Source: SOJA01 sp964598485
GTDB lineage: Archaea > Thermoproteota > Bathyarchaeia > Bathyarchaeales > Bathycorpusculaceae
Direction of reading: 5' to 3'
Length of the DNA: 64,000 nucleotides
NCBI GenBank assembly: GCA_964598485.1
Contig: CAZRCD010000010.1
Span: forward strand, 1-64,000
Shown here: piece by piece, positions 24,782 to 32,611 of the stretch
Numbering within the stretch: position 1 is the first letter of the stretch
Layout: each line of letters starts with the position of its first letter
Made by a program: the position numbers and the translations under genes
Notes under the pieces: model-generated
The model's database searches: none
What the model was told of the DNA's origin: nothing
What the model saw: the letters and a program-made list of their open reading frames with translations, nothing else

Positions 24782-25190
24782 TATTAGACTGCACACGGTT
24801 AAATGAAGGCTCAAGTATGTGGTGTTCGTTGGATTGTTTCGGCGGAGCGTCAGCCTATTGTCATGGAAGCTTAAGAAAGGTCACAGACGTTGACATTCTA
24901 GTTAAGGGTGTAGACTTAGAATGTTGAAGCCGTTTTGAGAGATGTTGAGGGAGTTGTAGTGGCTGGTCTTAAAAACTAAAGTGAAGGGGGAAAGCTGCCA
25001 ACTTTTCATGGACAATGAAATGGAGTAAAATGAGCGGAGAAAGCTTTTCTACATGGACATTTCAGTCATACCTGTCGAAGATAATATAATAGCACATGGT
25101 GACGAATGAAAAGATAGATTTGGAATACTTGAAAGGAAGATTAAGAAACATGGTCTGAGAAAAGGGTTAAGCCTCTGCTAGGGGTTCTCG
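24782..25190 (+). pseudogene. Remnant of a nucleotidyltransferase-like gene
   Basis: Short coding-like pieces in shifting frames read VTDVDILVKGVDLE (near 24880-24925), then NVEAVLRDVEGVVVAG, then MDISVIPVEDNIIAHGDE (near 25050-25110). The DVDILV piece resembles the metal-binding strand of nucleotidyltransferases of the MNT type, and the order is consistent with one decayed protein with several shifts and stops. The rest of 24505-25240 shows no gene. Assignment is weak. Confidence 0.3.
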
Positions 25191-25246
25191 GAATTTCGGC
25201 TTCTGCTTTTGAAGGGCGGAGTAGAAAAGCGTGTTTCAGGTAAAGG

Positions 25247-25257
25247 CATATATTTAT
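25247..25257 (+). promoter_or_regulatory. TATA box of nadA
   Basis: GCATATATTTAT lies about 35 bases before the GTG start at 25287, which would make the transcript nearly leaderless, as is common in archaea. Confidence 0.5.
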
Positions 25258-25286
25258 CTGTGTGACTAGAAACCTTCATAAATTAC

Positions 25287-26213
25287 GTGTCTAAGGCGAA
25301 TGTGATGACTTTAATTGACGAGATAAACAGGCTGAAAAAAGAGAAGAACGCAGTAATCTTGGCTCACAATTATCAACGGCCTGAAATTCAAGACATTGCG
25401 GATTACATTGGAGACAGCATAGGGCTAAGCAGAAGGGCCATGGAGGAAAAAGAAGCAAAAATCATAGTATTTTCAGCCGTAGATTTCATGGCGGAGTCAG
25501 CTGCAGTTTTAAATCCGGACAAGAAAGTTTTGTTGCCGACACTTGGCGCACGTTGTCCAATGGCTCAGATGCTTACTGTTGATGAAATTAAGAGATTGAA
25601 AGTGCATTACCCTCTTGTGCCGGTGGTTTTATACGTGAACACTTTGGCTTCAGCCAAAGCTTACTGCGACATATGCTGTACTTCAGCAAATGCCGTAGAA
25701 GTCGTGAATTCCGTGAACAGTGAAACAGTGCTTTTCGGGCCGGACCACAACCTAGCCGAGCACGTTCGCAGGAAGACCGGAAAAACAATTATTCCAATTC
25801 CTGAGAGAGGTTTCTGCCCTACTCACCTACTCTTCCAGCCTGAAGATGCGCAAGCACTAAAAACGACGTATCCAGATGCTGTTGTTATGGTTCATCCTGA
25901 ATGCACCGTTGAAATGCAGAACATAGCCGATTTTATTGGAAGCACCTCTCAAATGTGCAGATACGTAAAGAAAAGCGATGCTAAAGCCTTTATTGTTGCG
26001 ACTGAGGAGGGAATTATGCATCGCTTGAAGAAGGAGAATCCGGGGAAACAGTTCGTTTTAGCTTATGAAGATGCTGTTTGTCCAAACATGAAGTTAAACA
26101 CTCTTGAAAGGCTTTACACGTCTTTGACAGAAGAAAAACATGTGGTTACCGTTCCCGAGCCCGTAGCAAGAAAAGCTAGGAAAGCCCTAGAAAGAATGTT
26201 CGAGCTAAAATGA
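25287..26213 (+). CDS. nadA: Quinolinate synthase
   Basis: 308 residues. NadA condenses iminoaspartate with dihydroxyacetone phosphate to quinolinate, the first committed unit of NAD synthesis, using a 4Fe-4S cluster. The start ILAHNYQRPEIQDIADYIGD is diagnostic. The cluster cysteines fall within the conserved CDICCTSANAVEVV, HPECTVEMQ and EDAVCPNMKLNTLERLY segments. The GTG at 25287 is favoured by the TATA box at 25247; ATG at 25305 is an alternative. No nadB or nadC lies beside it. Confidence 0.93.
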   Translation: MSKANVMTLIDEINRLKKEKNAVILAHNYQRPEIQDIADYIGDSIGLSRRAMEEKEAKIIVFSAVDFMAESAAVLNPDKKVLLPTLGARCPMAQMLTVDEIKRLKVHYPLVPVVLYVNTLASAKAYCDICCTSANAVEVVNSVNSETVLFGPDHNLAEHVRRKTGKTIIPIPERGFCPTHLLFQPEDAQALKTTYPDAVVMVHPECTVEMQNIADFIGSTSQMCRYVKKSDAKAFIVATEEGIMHRLKKENPGKQFVLAYEDAVCPNMKLNTLERLYTSLTEEKHVVTVPEPVARKARKALERMFELK

Positions 26214-26220
26214 TTAAGTC

Positions 26221-26628
26221 TTAGACAGAGACAATCATTGTTTTGAGTGTTTTTACTCCTCTTTTTGCAGCTAGTTCGTCGCTTAGCTTCCGAATATAAG
26301 CAACATCACCCTTAACGGCTATTGCTTCTAAACAATCTCTTTCGCTCAAGTGAATATGCATAGTTGAACAAATTACATTGATGTAATGATGCTGTATATC
26401 AGTAAGCACGCTTTCAAGTCCTCTAACTTCATGGTCATAAAGCATCATCAGAAGTCCAGCCTGTATGCCTCTTTCTTCTTGAAGCCACTTCTTCTCAGAA
26501 ACAAACATTCTGACAGCATCCTGAACTGCTTTAGAACGGCTTTCATATCCCATTTTATCAACTATCTCGTCGAAATCTCTTAGCAGATCTGGCGGAAAAG
26601 TTACCCCTACACGGATTATTTTTGTCAT
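26221..26628 (-). CDS. nikR: NikR-type nickel-responsive repressor
   Basis: From the ATG at 26628 the protein is 135 residues, normal for NikR. The N-terminal ribbon-helix-helix reads RVGVTFPPDLLRDFDEIVDK and SRSKAVQDAVRMF. The C-terminal ACT-like nickel domain has HHYINVICSTMHIHLSERDC, which places the His, His-x-His and Cys ligands as in E. coli NikR. The frame is open 11 codons upstream, but the family starts here. It is divergent from an ECF S-component gene, with a perfect inverted repeat between them. Confidence 0.92.
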   Translation of the reverse strand: MTKIIRVGVTFPPDLLRDFDEIVDKMGYESRSKAVQDAVRMFVSEKKWLQEERGIQAGLLMMLYDHEVRGLESVLTDIQHHYINVICSTMHIHLSERDCLEAIAVKGDVAYIRKLSDELAAKRGVKTLKTMIVSV

Positions 26629-26677
26629 AGACTTCCCATTATAGGTTGAAGAAATTGGCATAAAGCTTTTATGGAGG

Positions 26678-26709
26678 TGGTAACACCAATGTAGAAAAAG
26701 GTGTTACCA
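26678..26709. promoter_or_regulatory. Probable NikR operator: 10-bp perfect inverted repeat
   Basis: TGGTAACACC at 26678-26687 and GGTGTTACCA at 26700-26709 are exact inverted copies separated by 12 bases. The right arm includes the first base of the start codon of the membrane protein gene, and the left arm lies just after its likely AGCTTTTAT box. NikR binds such two-armed palindromes. The position next to nikR makes this the natural operator, able to repress transport genes when nickel is plentiful. Confidence 0.8.
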
Positions 26710-27254
26710 TGAACTACTTCACAAGTCGAGATATCGCCGCAATAGCCATGTGCGCCGCCCTATGGAGTGTACTCAGCGCGTACATTGCACCAATCTTCTG
26801 GAGGATGACCAGTATGCCATTCTTCTGCGATATGTTGGGTGTTATCTTGCTGACACTTGCTTTGTGGTGGATTAGAAAGTTTGGAGCCGTAACTGTAACA
26901 GGGATAACTGCAACCATCATAATGATGATGCTTAATCCTAATGCCACTCATTTCTTTGGCTTCACAGCCGCAAGTGTAATCTTTGATGTTTTGACAAGAC
27001 TCATTGGATATCAAAACTGTTTAGAAAAACCAATAATAAGCGTAACTAGCTTGCTTTTTGCATCCGTAGCCTCCACAGCTGTTGCTGGGGTTGTAATAGG
27101 AACCTTTTTCATGAACCCTAATTTTCTAGTGACCATGTTTGGGGGTGTTGCCTTCTTCTCGGTATTACACGCTGCAGGTGGCGTCATCGGAGGCACTATC
27201 GGTCTTATGTTGACAAAAGCGCTTTCAACGAGGATTAGTTTGCCAAAGGTGTGA
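26709..27254 (+). CDS. ECF-type transporter S component-like membrane protein, probably nickel-related
   Basis: 181 residues with about five or six membrane helices, starting DIAAIAMCAALWSVLSAYIA, typical of substrate-binding S components of energy-coupling factor transporters. Substrate is inferred as nickel (or cobalt) from the nikR neighbour and the operator overlapping its start codon. No T component or ATPase is encoded nearby, so it would use a shared module elsewhere. The FmdE-like gene follows after 3 bases. Confidence 0.65.
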   Translation: MNYFTSRDIAAIAMCAALWSVLSAYIAPIFWRMTSMPFFCDMLGVILLTLALWWIRKFGAVTVTGITATIIMMMLNPNATHFFGFTAASVIFDVLTRLIGYQNCLEKPIISVTSLLFASVASTAVAGVVIGTFFMNPNFLVTMFGGVAFFSVLHAAGGVIGGTIGLMLTKALSTRISLPKV

Positions 27255-27257
27255 AAA

Positions 27258-27713
27258 ATGAAGACTCTAGAATCAAAGATAGGCGAAGAATTAACGAGTT
27301 TGATTAAGAAAGCTGCAGATTTTCATGGGCATTTAGGTCCTTTTCTGGTTATAGGCGTCAGAATGGGAAGTTTAGCTAAAAAGATTTTAAATGTAAATGC
27401 TGGGGAAAATAATAAACTACGGATAACCGCGCGGCTTCCACTTTTAACTCCATTCTCATGCATTATAGATGGAATTCAAGCTACAACTCAATGCACCATT
27501 GGAAACCAGAAACTTAAAATGGAGAACTCCCAAACAAAAATAATTGTGTATTTTGAGCAGAAAAATTCGCATAAAGCGTTGAGAATCCATGTTAATCCCA
27601 AAATAATAAAGGAGCTGAAAAATAGATATTCAGAAGGTGCTTCCAACGAAGAGCTTGCACGAGAAATTGCCTCTATACCAGAAAGCCAGCTGTTTGTCAT
27701 AGAAAAGCAATAA
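27258..27713 (+). CDS. FmdE-family protein
   Basis: 151 residues of the FmdE type (domain named after a protein encoded with formylmethanofuran dehydrogenase). FHGHLGPFLVIGVRMG near residue 23 is the family hallmark, with Cys residues further on (PFSCIIDGIQATTQCTIGN). Such proteins often bind metal and occur in methanogens and relatives. It is in an operon with the S component, 3 bases downstream, and would therefore share NikR control. That suggests a role in nickel handling rather than tungsten or molybdenum. Confidence 0.8.
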   Translation: MKTLESKIGEELTSLIKKAADFHGHLGPFLVIGVRMGSLAKKILNVNAGENNKLRITARLPLLTPFSCIIDGIQATTQCTIGNQKLKMENSQTKIIVYFEQKNSHKALRIHVNPKIIKELKNRYSEGASNEELAREIASIPESQLFVIEKQ

Positions 27714-27920
27714 ATATTCTAAAATGTCTAGCCAAATATGTCCTTTGAAAGTTGGCAAAGGAAATTGCAGATCCATCGGAAGCTTACGGAAGACTTGAAG
27801 CCTTGCAGCGTTCCTTCTCCACATGTTAGAACAAACTTGGCACTGCGAAGTTTAGGCTTTATATTTAATAATGACATAGTCGTTTGAAAAGTGTGGGAAG
27901 AGCAAGTGAAGGCATGAACA

Positions 27921-28349
27921 GTGAACATAAACAATTATATATCTGAAGAAAATGAAGAACTGACGCGTATCAAGGAGAAGAAGTTAAGGGAACTTATGAA
28001 ACAGCAGGAGAAAAAGCAGGAAATGAGTACGAAACCAATCCCCGTGACTGATTCAAACTTCAACGAAATAGTCGATAAAAATTCATTGGCTTTAATTGAT
28101 TGTTGGGCGCCATGGTGTGGTCCATGCGTGGTCATATCTCCAATAGTTGAAGAGTTAGCAAAGGAATATGCTGGAAAAGTTTTGTTTGGAAAGCTCAATG
28201 TTGACGAGAACCCTAGAACTGCGGAGCTCTTCAGAATCTTCGGCATCCCAACACTATTAATAATTAGGAATGGGAAAGAAGTTGACAGAATTGTTGGACT
28301 GGTTCCAAAAGACCACATTGAAGCGCACTTGAAAAAGCATTTGGAGTGA
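27921..28349 (+). CDS. trxA: Thioredoxin with a charged N-terminal extension
   Basis: 142 residues. The active site WCGPC is at 65-69, followed by the family FGKLNVDENPRTAELFRIFG and the cis-proline GIPTLLI. The first 35 residues are a Lys/Glu-rich helix not found in standard thioredoxins of about 105 residues. It reduces disulfides in the cytoplasm. GTG start at 27921; a GCTTTATATTTAATAA promoter box lies at about 27857-27872. A tiny membrane protein gene follows after 5 bases. Confidence 0.9.
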   Translation: MNINNYISEENEELTRIKEKKLRELMKQQEKKQEMSTKPIPVTDSNFNEIVDKNSLALIDCWAPWCGPCVVISPIVEELAKEYAGKVLFGKLNVDENPRTAELFRIFGIPTLLIIRNGKEVDRIVGLVPKDHIEAHLKKHLE

Positions 28350-28354
28350 AAACC

Positions 28355-28492
28355 ATGGACGTTCCAGAACGCAGAGTAATAGGGGCACTACTACTCCTTT
28401 TAGGTCTTTCCTTCTTAGCTGTAGGCGTATACACAGGTCAGCTTGACGAAATAGTCGAGATGTTGAAGACAGCTTTCAAAACAGTAACTTAA
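28355..28492 (+). CDS. Single-pass membrane miniprotein (45 residues)
   Basis: ATG-to-TAA frame five bases after the thioredoxin stop. MDVPERRVIGALLLLLGLSF, then FLAVGVYTGQLDEIVEMLKT: a short polar start, one membrane helix and an amphipathic end. It is too short for most gene callers. Its tight placement behind the thioredoxin gene suggests co-expression, perhaps as a membrane partner. Function unknown. Confidence 0.6.
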   Translation: MDVPERRVIGALLLLLGLSFLAVGVYTGQLDEIVEMLKTAFKTVT

Positions 28493-28526
28493 AACTCTCT
28501 AATTAAACGGGCATACGATTTGGTAA

Positions 28527-29096
28527 GTGGTTGAAATGTGTCCAATGATCGAAAGGAAGAATGCGGAAAGAGAAGCAATTTTGGAAGCAGCTAAATTTAT
28601 GCTGATTAGTGCGAGAACCGCTCCCAAATCAGCTGGCATAGACGACGTTCTAACCATAATTGTTCACGGTGAGGAGAAAGATGCTATCGCCCGCAAAATG
28701 GAAGAGATGGCTGAAGAACGGAAAATTGAAGGCTTTAGACGAGACGCAAAAAACGTTAGAGACTCAGAAGCAGTGATCTTGATTGGAGTGCGCGGAAGCA
28801 AGAGTTTTGGACTAAACTGCGGCGCATGCGGTTACGAGAGCTGTAAGGAATTCGATGATGCTCAGAAAAAGTTTGGGGAAGATTTCTTTGGTCCAACGTG
28901 TCTTTTTAAGGCTTTAGATCTGGGGATAGCCTTGGGTTCAGCTGTGAAAACTGCAAGCTTGTTGAACGTTGATAATCGTGTGATGTATCGTGTCGGCACG
29001 GCTGCTTTGAAACTGAATTTGCTGCCTGAGGCAACGGTTGTTATGGGAATTCCAGTTTCAGCAAAGGGCAAAAATATCTATTTTGACAGGCATTGA
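28527..29096 (+). CDS. DUF2148 protein, ferredoxin-domain type
   Basis: 189 residues. Family features: IERKNAEREAILEAAKFML, then SARTAPKSAGIDDVLT near the N terminus, and the Cys cluster LNCGACGYESC plus a later Cys in GPTCLFKALDLGIALGSAV. Proteins of this family probably bind a 4Fe-4S cluster and are found in anaerobes; their role is unknown. The start may be the GTG at 28527 or the ATG at 28536. It follows the thioredoxin unit with a 34-base gap. Confidence 0.85.
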   Translation: MVEMCPMIERKNAEREAILEAAKFMLISARTAPKSAGIDDVLTIIVHGEEKDAIARKMEEMAEERKIEGFRRDAKNVRDSEAVILIGVRGSKSFGLNCGACGYESCKEFDDAQKKFGEDFFGPTCLFKALDLGIALGSAVKTASLLNVDNRVMYRVGTAALKLNLLPEATVVMGIPVSAKGKNIYFDRH

Positions 29097-29342
29097 AAGG
29101 CAGAGGTAGGTCGCTGAGACATTTACGTACGCTCTTATTTATTCTGCTTTCATTGCATTAACTCCCTACCCCCTATGGTCTTTTGATAAGGTTGTTTCAG
29201 GCTGGTTTTCTAAAGCGGAAGGTTAGAAGGGCTTAGGTTGCTTTAGGTAAAGGTGGATAGAGGCTGTGGAAGGTTGCAAAAGGTGAGGTAAGGATGCCTT
29301 TATTGCACATGTGCGAGATCGTTCCGAGTAAGTGTTTTAGGT

Positions 29343-29936
29343 CTAGCCCTTTGTTTTCTCGTACATTTTCTCCAATGTCCATCGGATGCTTGACTTGAGT
29401 TCCCTCAAACGATTTGCATCAAAATTTTTGATCACCATCTCATGAATTGTATCGCCTTCTTGGACAATGTTGTAGGAAAAAATTTTGTCTGTTGTCAGCT
29501 GTCCGCTTCTGACTAGTTCACTGTCTTTTTCCTGCATTTTTGCCAAAACCCTTTCTACGAGAAACTGCGTGAAGGGAGGTGTATTGATGTTGAAGTTTTT
29601 ATCCTCGGCAAAGACAATGCGCAACGAGTCTTGGTTTATGTAAAGGGTTGCTAGAGGTTTGCCTGTGACAGTTTTTAGCGGAATGACTTCTTCATATGTT
29701 GTTGAAGGCTGAGGAGGAAGCTCAACCAGTACCTCTTCTTTCACTGGCGAAACTTCAGCAGTTACTGGCGTTTTTGCGATTTCTGCACGCTTGAATCCTT
29801 TTTCTAACAATATGGAGTTAACTGCTTCAAGCATTAATCGCTGTTCATTAAGTTCAGATTCTAACCCTTCAACTTTTTTCTCAAGTTTTTTCTTGAACGC
29901 TACAAATTTCTTTATTTTTTCAGCTTCTTCGGACAT
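29343..29936 (-). CDS. Hypothetical protein with N-terminal coiled coil
   Basis: 197 residues from the ATG at 29936. Residues 1-45 form a Lys/Glu coiled coil, then a Pro/Val linker, then an alpha-beta domain (TVTGKPLATLYINQDSLRIV, ... VLAKMQEKDSELVR, ... IRWTLEKMYEKTKG). I recall similar conserved hypotheticals in TACK archaea but cannot name one. No catalytic motif is visible. It sits alone on the minus strand; the region 29097-29342 after the DUF2148 gene holds nothing I can support. Confidence 0.6.
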   Translation of the reverse strand: MSEEAEKIKKFVAFKKKLEKKVEGLESELNEQRLMLEAVNSILLEKGFKRAEIAKTPVTAEVSPVKEEVLVELPPQPSTTYEEVIPLKTVTGKPLATLYINQDSLRIVFAEDKNFNINTPPFTQFLVERVLAKMQEKDSELVRSGQLTTDKIFSYNIVQEGDTIHEMVIKNFDANRLRELKSSIRWTLEKMYEKTKG

Positions 29937-30012
29937 AACCTTCACAGTGTTATTTTAGAAGCTTTTCCTTTATCAAGTCTTTGATGCGCAAAACCGGAAT
30001 TTAAGTCAATAG

Positions 30013-30501
30013 TTAGGCAAGCTTTGTGACTACATGTTCTTCAGAATCAAGTTCTGGATTATGAATGGGGTTGAGTTTAACTTTCAACTTTTTTTCAAGA
30101 AAGTTTTCAAATTCTTGGAAAACAGGGCTATCTGTGTGGTTTAGTTTGAAGCCTAGGTTTTTTCCTTCTAGTACTGGGCTTAGGTTGTAGAGAGCCATTT
30201 TCTTTGAAAAATCTGGGTTCTCAAAAATTGTTTTAACCAAGGTCTCCGAGGGCTCTTCCGAGAGCAGCCAAGCAGTGTAGGATGCTTCAACAACACGGTA
30301 AGATAAGCCCTCTCGAACAACACATTTCCTATTTGCGGCTATACTTTTGAAGGATGAAGGATGAATGCTCCTAGCCCAGAGAAAGTTGTGATATCCATTT
30401 TCAGTTTCAATCCAATCATCTTTTTCAGAGGTTTTCCAACCGTGAAACTTACATAAATCTTCAAATCTTTTGAGGATCTCCTGAATTTTAGGCATTTTCA
30501 T
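30013..30501 (-). CDS. Hypothetical protein, 162 residues
   Basis: Begins MKMPKIQEILKRFEDLCKFH and has a mixed alpha-beta composition, with WKTSEKDDWIETENGYHNFL, a middle helical part, and a charged C terminus. No family recognised. A copy of the 20-bp motif that precedes several surface-protein genes lies 28 bases upstream (30530-30549), though without an obvious TATA box. Soluble, no signal peptide. Confidence 0.55.
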   Translation of the reverse strand: MKMPKIQEILKRFEDLCKFHGWKTSEKDDWIETENGYHNFLWARSIHPSSFKSIAANRKCVVREGLSYRVVEASYTAWLLSEEPSETLVKTIFENPDFSKKMALYNLSPVLEGKNLGFKLNHTDSPVFQEFENFLEKKLKVKLNPIHNPELDSEEHVVTKLA

Positions 30502-30529
30502 CGTCTCATCACGAACCTTATGTTAGAAT

Positions 30530-30549
30530 CTTCTAGAACAGTATTCTAT
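30530..30549 (-). promoter_or_regulatory. Copy of the surface-gene promoter motif
   Basis: On the minus strand ATAGAATACTGTTCTAGAAG fits WTRGAA-N5-TTCYAGAAR, the motif seen next to the TATA box of four surface-protein genes further along. A clear TATA box is missing here, so this one is less certain. Confidence 0.4.
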
Positions 30550-30629
30550 AATGCAAACCATAAATTTAAACTTATTTGTCTGTTTAGCCCGAAAAAATGT
30601 AGAATAGCAGTAGGTGTATTGGAAATCTG

Positions 30630-30760
30630 TCGCTAGAAGGACATTTTCGCCGACAATTTTACGGCAAAGCTCCGCAATGAAAATTGATGGCAAAACTGAG
30701 AATATTGTACACTTTCCGACAGCAAAAATAATTAACAGAAAGCAACATACCTTCTAGCGA
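30630..30760. repeat. 131-bp segment bounded by 11-bp perfect inverted repeats
   Basis: TCGCTAGAAGG at 30630-30640 and its exact complement CCTTCTAGCGA at 30750-30760 enclose 109 bases. Inside, CAATTTT and AAAATTG, and GCCG and CGGC, could pair as well. It ends 16 bases before the start of the Lrp/AsnC gene. It could be a regulatory leader, a structured RNA or a small inverted-repeat element. Confidence 0.4.
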
Positions 30761-30776
30761 AAGGCGGAAGGCAGTC

Positions 30777-31271
30777 TTGAAATTCAAAAATAACACTGTT
30801 GCTTTGGATTCTACAGACTTGAGAATTTTGAATGTTTTACAAGAGAATGCTAGGAGGACGTACACAGCTATAGGTAAAAGCTTAGGGATGGCCCATTCAA
30901 CCGTTTATGACAGAATAAAAAGAATGGAACGACACGGAATCATTAAGGAATACACAGCCGTAATAGACGCTGAAAAAGCTGGAGCCAAAAACATCACAGC
31001 CATAATGACCATTTTTACAGACCCAAAAGAAAGCGACAAGGTTGCAGAAAAACTGTGCGAAGCACCACAAATACTAGAAGTCTACACATCCCTTTCCGAA
31101 GAGCTTTTGATCATAGCAAAAGTCGTCGCAGAAAACCAAGAAAGCTTACATGAATTCATCGCAAGTTCAGTTGCGCCATTACCTGGAGTTTTAAGGATTC
31201 GCACGTCAATGATTACAAAAAAGTTTAAGGAAACACGATTTTCAATAGCTAATAACACCCTAAAAAATTAA
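30777..31271 (+). CDS. Lrp/AsnC-family transcription regulator
   Basis: 164 residues starting with TTG after a GGCGGAAGG ribosome site. The winged helix-turn-helix reads DSTDLRILNVLQENARRTYT and SLGMAHSTVYDRIKRMERHG. The C-terminal ligand-binding (RAM) half runs from IDAEKAGAKNITAIMTIFTD onward. Such proteins respond to amino acids and form octamers. It is upstream of the DUF5752 gene (44 bases) and may control its own promoter through the inverted repeat before it. Confidence 0.88.
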   Translation: MKFKNNTVALDSTDLRILNVLQENARRTYTAIGKSLGMAHSTVYDRIKRMERHGIIKEYTAVIDAEKAGAKNITAIMTIFTDPKESDKVAEKLCEAPQILEVYTSLSEELLIIAKVVAENQESLHEFIASSVAPLPGVLRIRTSMITKKFKETRFSIANNTLKN

Positions 31272-31314
31272 CATTTATAAAAGAAAAACATAATAAGATA
31301 GGAGAAAACAAGCG

Positions 31315-31659
31315 TTGAATGAAAAAATGAATTTAAGAATTCTCAGAACCCTCCCAAGGGAAAAAGCATTTTACTTCTTCACTTCCATTGGAAACTATAC
31401 AGGTGAAAGTGCAACTTCATTAAAAGAGTTTACAGACAAAATAAACGAAGTAAACGTGAAGTCATTAGAGTTCCACTTTTATCGTAGAGACTTTGAGAAA
31501 TGGATAGCTGAAGTTTTAGAAGATAATGGCTTAGCAGAATACATCAGAAAACTTCGGGGACAAAGGTTAACTGGTGATGAACTACGCATCCAACTATACA
31601 CAACTCTTTCGAGGAGATACAACAACCTAACAAGCCAGCTTAACATAAGCCAGATTTAA
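31315..31659 (+). CDS. DUF5752-like small protein
   Basis: 114 residues: KAFYFFTSIGNYTGESATSL, then SLEFHFYRRDFEKWIAEVLE, which resembles archaeal DUF5752 proteins. The start may be the TTG at 31315 or the ATG at 31327. It is a helical, soluble protein of unknown role. Its last 33 bases overlap the 3' end of the convergent gene at 31627. Confidence 0.6.
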   Translation: MNEKMNLRILRTLPREKAFYFFTSIGNYTGESATSLKEFTDKINEVNVKSLEFHFYRRDFEKWIAEVLEDNGLAEYIRKLRGQRLTGDELRIQLYTTLSRRYNNLTSQLNISQI

Positions 31660-32565
31660 AATTCTTCTAATTTTAGGCGTAGCATTGTAAATGCAAACAG
31701 CAAGTATCGGCTCGAAAAGAGTTATCGCACCTTGGTGATTTGAAGAAGCCTCTGCTTCTTCTATTAGACCTGATATCTTTATATCGCCAGCCGATTCTGG
31801 GTGGTATCTCATCTTACTGGAGTATCGCCAGTCTTGAGAAGTACAACCTACAGCTTCCTCGATTGGTTTGTTCTCTTTTAACAACATTCTTAGCAATTTA
31901 ACAGTCTCATTATCTGTGTGACCGGGGTCAACCATATCCGTCCATCCAATGTAGGCTTCAGCACCTTTCCTTATGAAAGCCTCTGCCATTTGTTTGCATT
32001 CAGGTTTTAGGCTCCAGCAACCCATTGCGATAACTACGCTTTTAGGAAATGTGCCTTCCAAACTTTTTATAAACGTTGAAGTTATCGCAAAGTATTCCTT
32101 TGGATCTTGCGAGTAGTTCAAAATTCCCATGACCAGTAAGCCGTTGTTTTGATCTTGGACATGGGCATACTCGTTGAACGGTTCAGTTGTAAATAAGTCC
32201 ACTGTTGACTTATCATCTCTTAAGGCTGAATGAACCCGTAAAATTATTATTCCATAGTTATATTTTGCAAGTCCCTTGAAAAAATTGACGTCTGGTTTTT
32301 TACTTTCATAATGAGTTACGTTGAAACCAGCAACCTCTAGAATACTGGTAACATTATCTACAAATTGAGGGTTTGGGAACTCTTCTCCCAGCTGGTCGAT
32401 TATTGCGGCTTTAAGTGAGAATTTAACTTCTTGATTTTGCAGAAGAAAGCTTGAAAGTAGAAATCCTAAAATGATTATAGCTGCAAGAGCAATTGATATT
32501 GTTATTGATTGTTTTTTTGAAAAAAGCTTCCTTTCTTGTGGAATCTTCTCTTTTCTTTTTTTCAT
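31627..32565 (-). CDS. Membrane-anchored protein with possible caspase-like (CHAT/C25-type) fold
   Basis: 312 residues: a basic start, one membrane helix (about 19-42), then an extracellular domain. Strand-like IIILRVHSA places a His at 112 and VVIAMGCWS a Cys at 183, followed by KGAEAYIGWTD and LLRMLLKENKPIEEAVG. Spacing and surroundings resemble the His/Cys dyad of CHAT and gingipain-type peptidases, but I cannot confirm the family. If active it would be a surface protease next to a large surface-protein block. The C-terminal 20 residues overlap the convergent DUF5752 gene. Confidence 0.5.
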   Translation of the reverse strand: MKKRKEKIPQERKLFSKKQSITISIALAAIIILGFLLSSFLLQNQEVKFSLKAAIIDQLGEEFPNPQFVDNVTSILEVAGFNVTHYESKKPDVNFFKGLAKYNYGIIILRVHSALRDDKSTVDLFTTEPFNEYAHVQDQNNGLLVMGILNYSQDPKEYFAITSTFIKSLEGTFPKSVVIAMGCWSLKPECKQMAEAFIRKGAEAYIGWTDMVDPGHTDNETVKLLRMLLKENKPIEEAVGCTSQDWRYSSKMRYHPESAGDIKISGLIEEAEASSNHQGAITLFEPILAVCIYNATPKIRRILNLAYVKLAC

Positions 32566-32611
32566 TAACTAAGCTCCGAACAAACACTGAATACTATAAA
32601 AGAAGAAAAGT

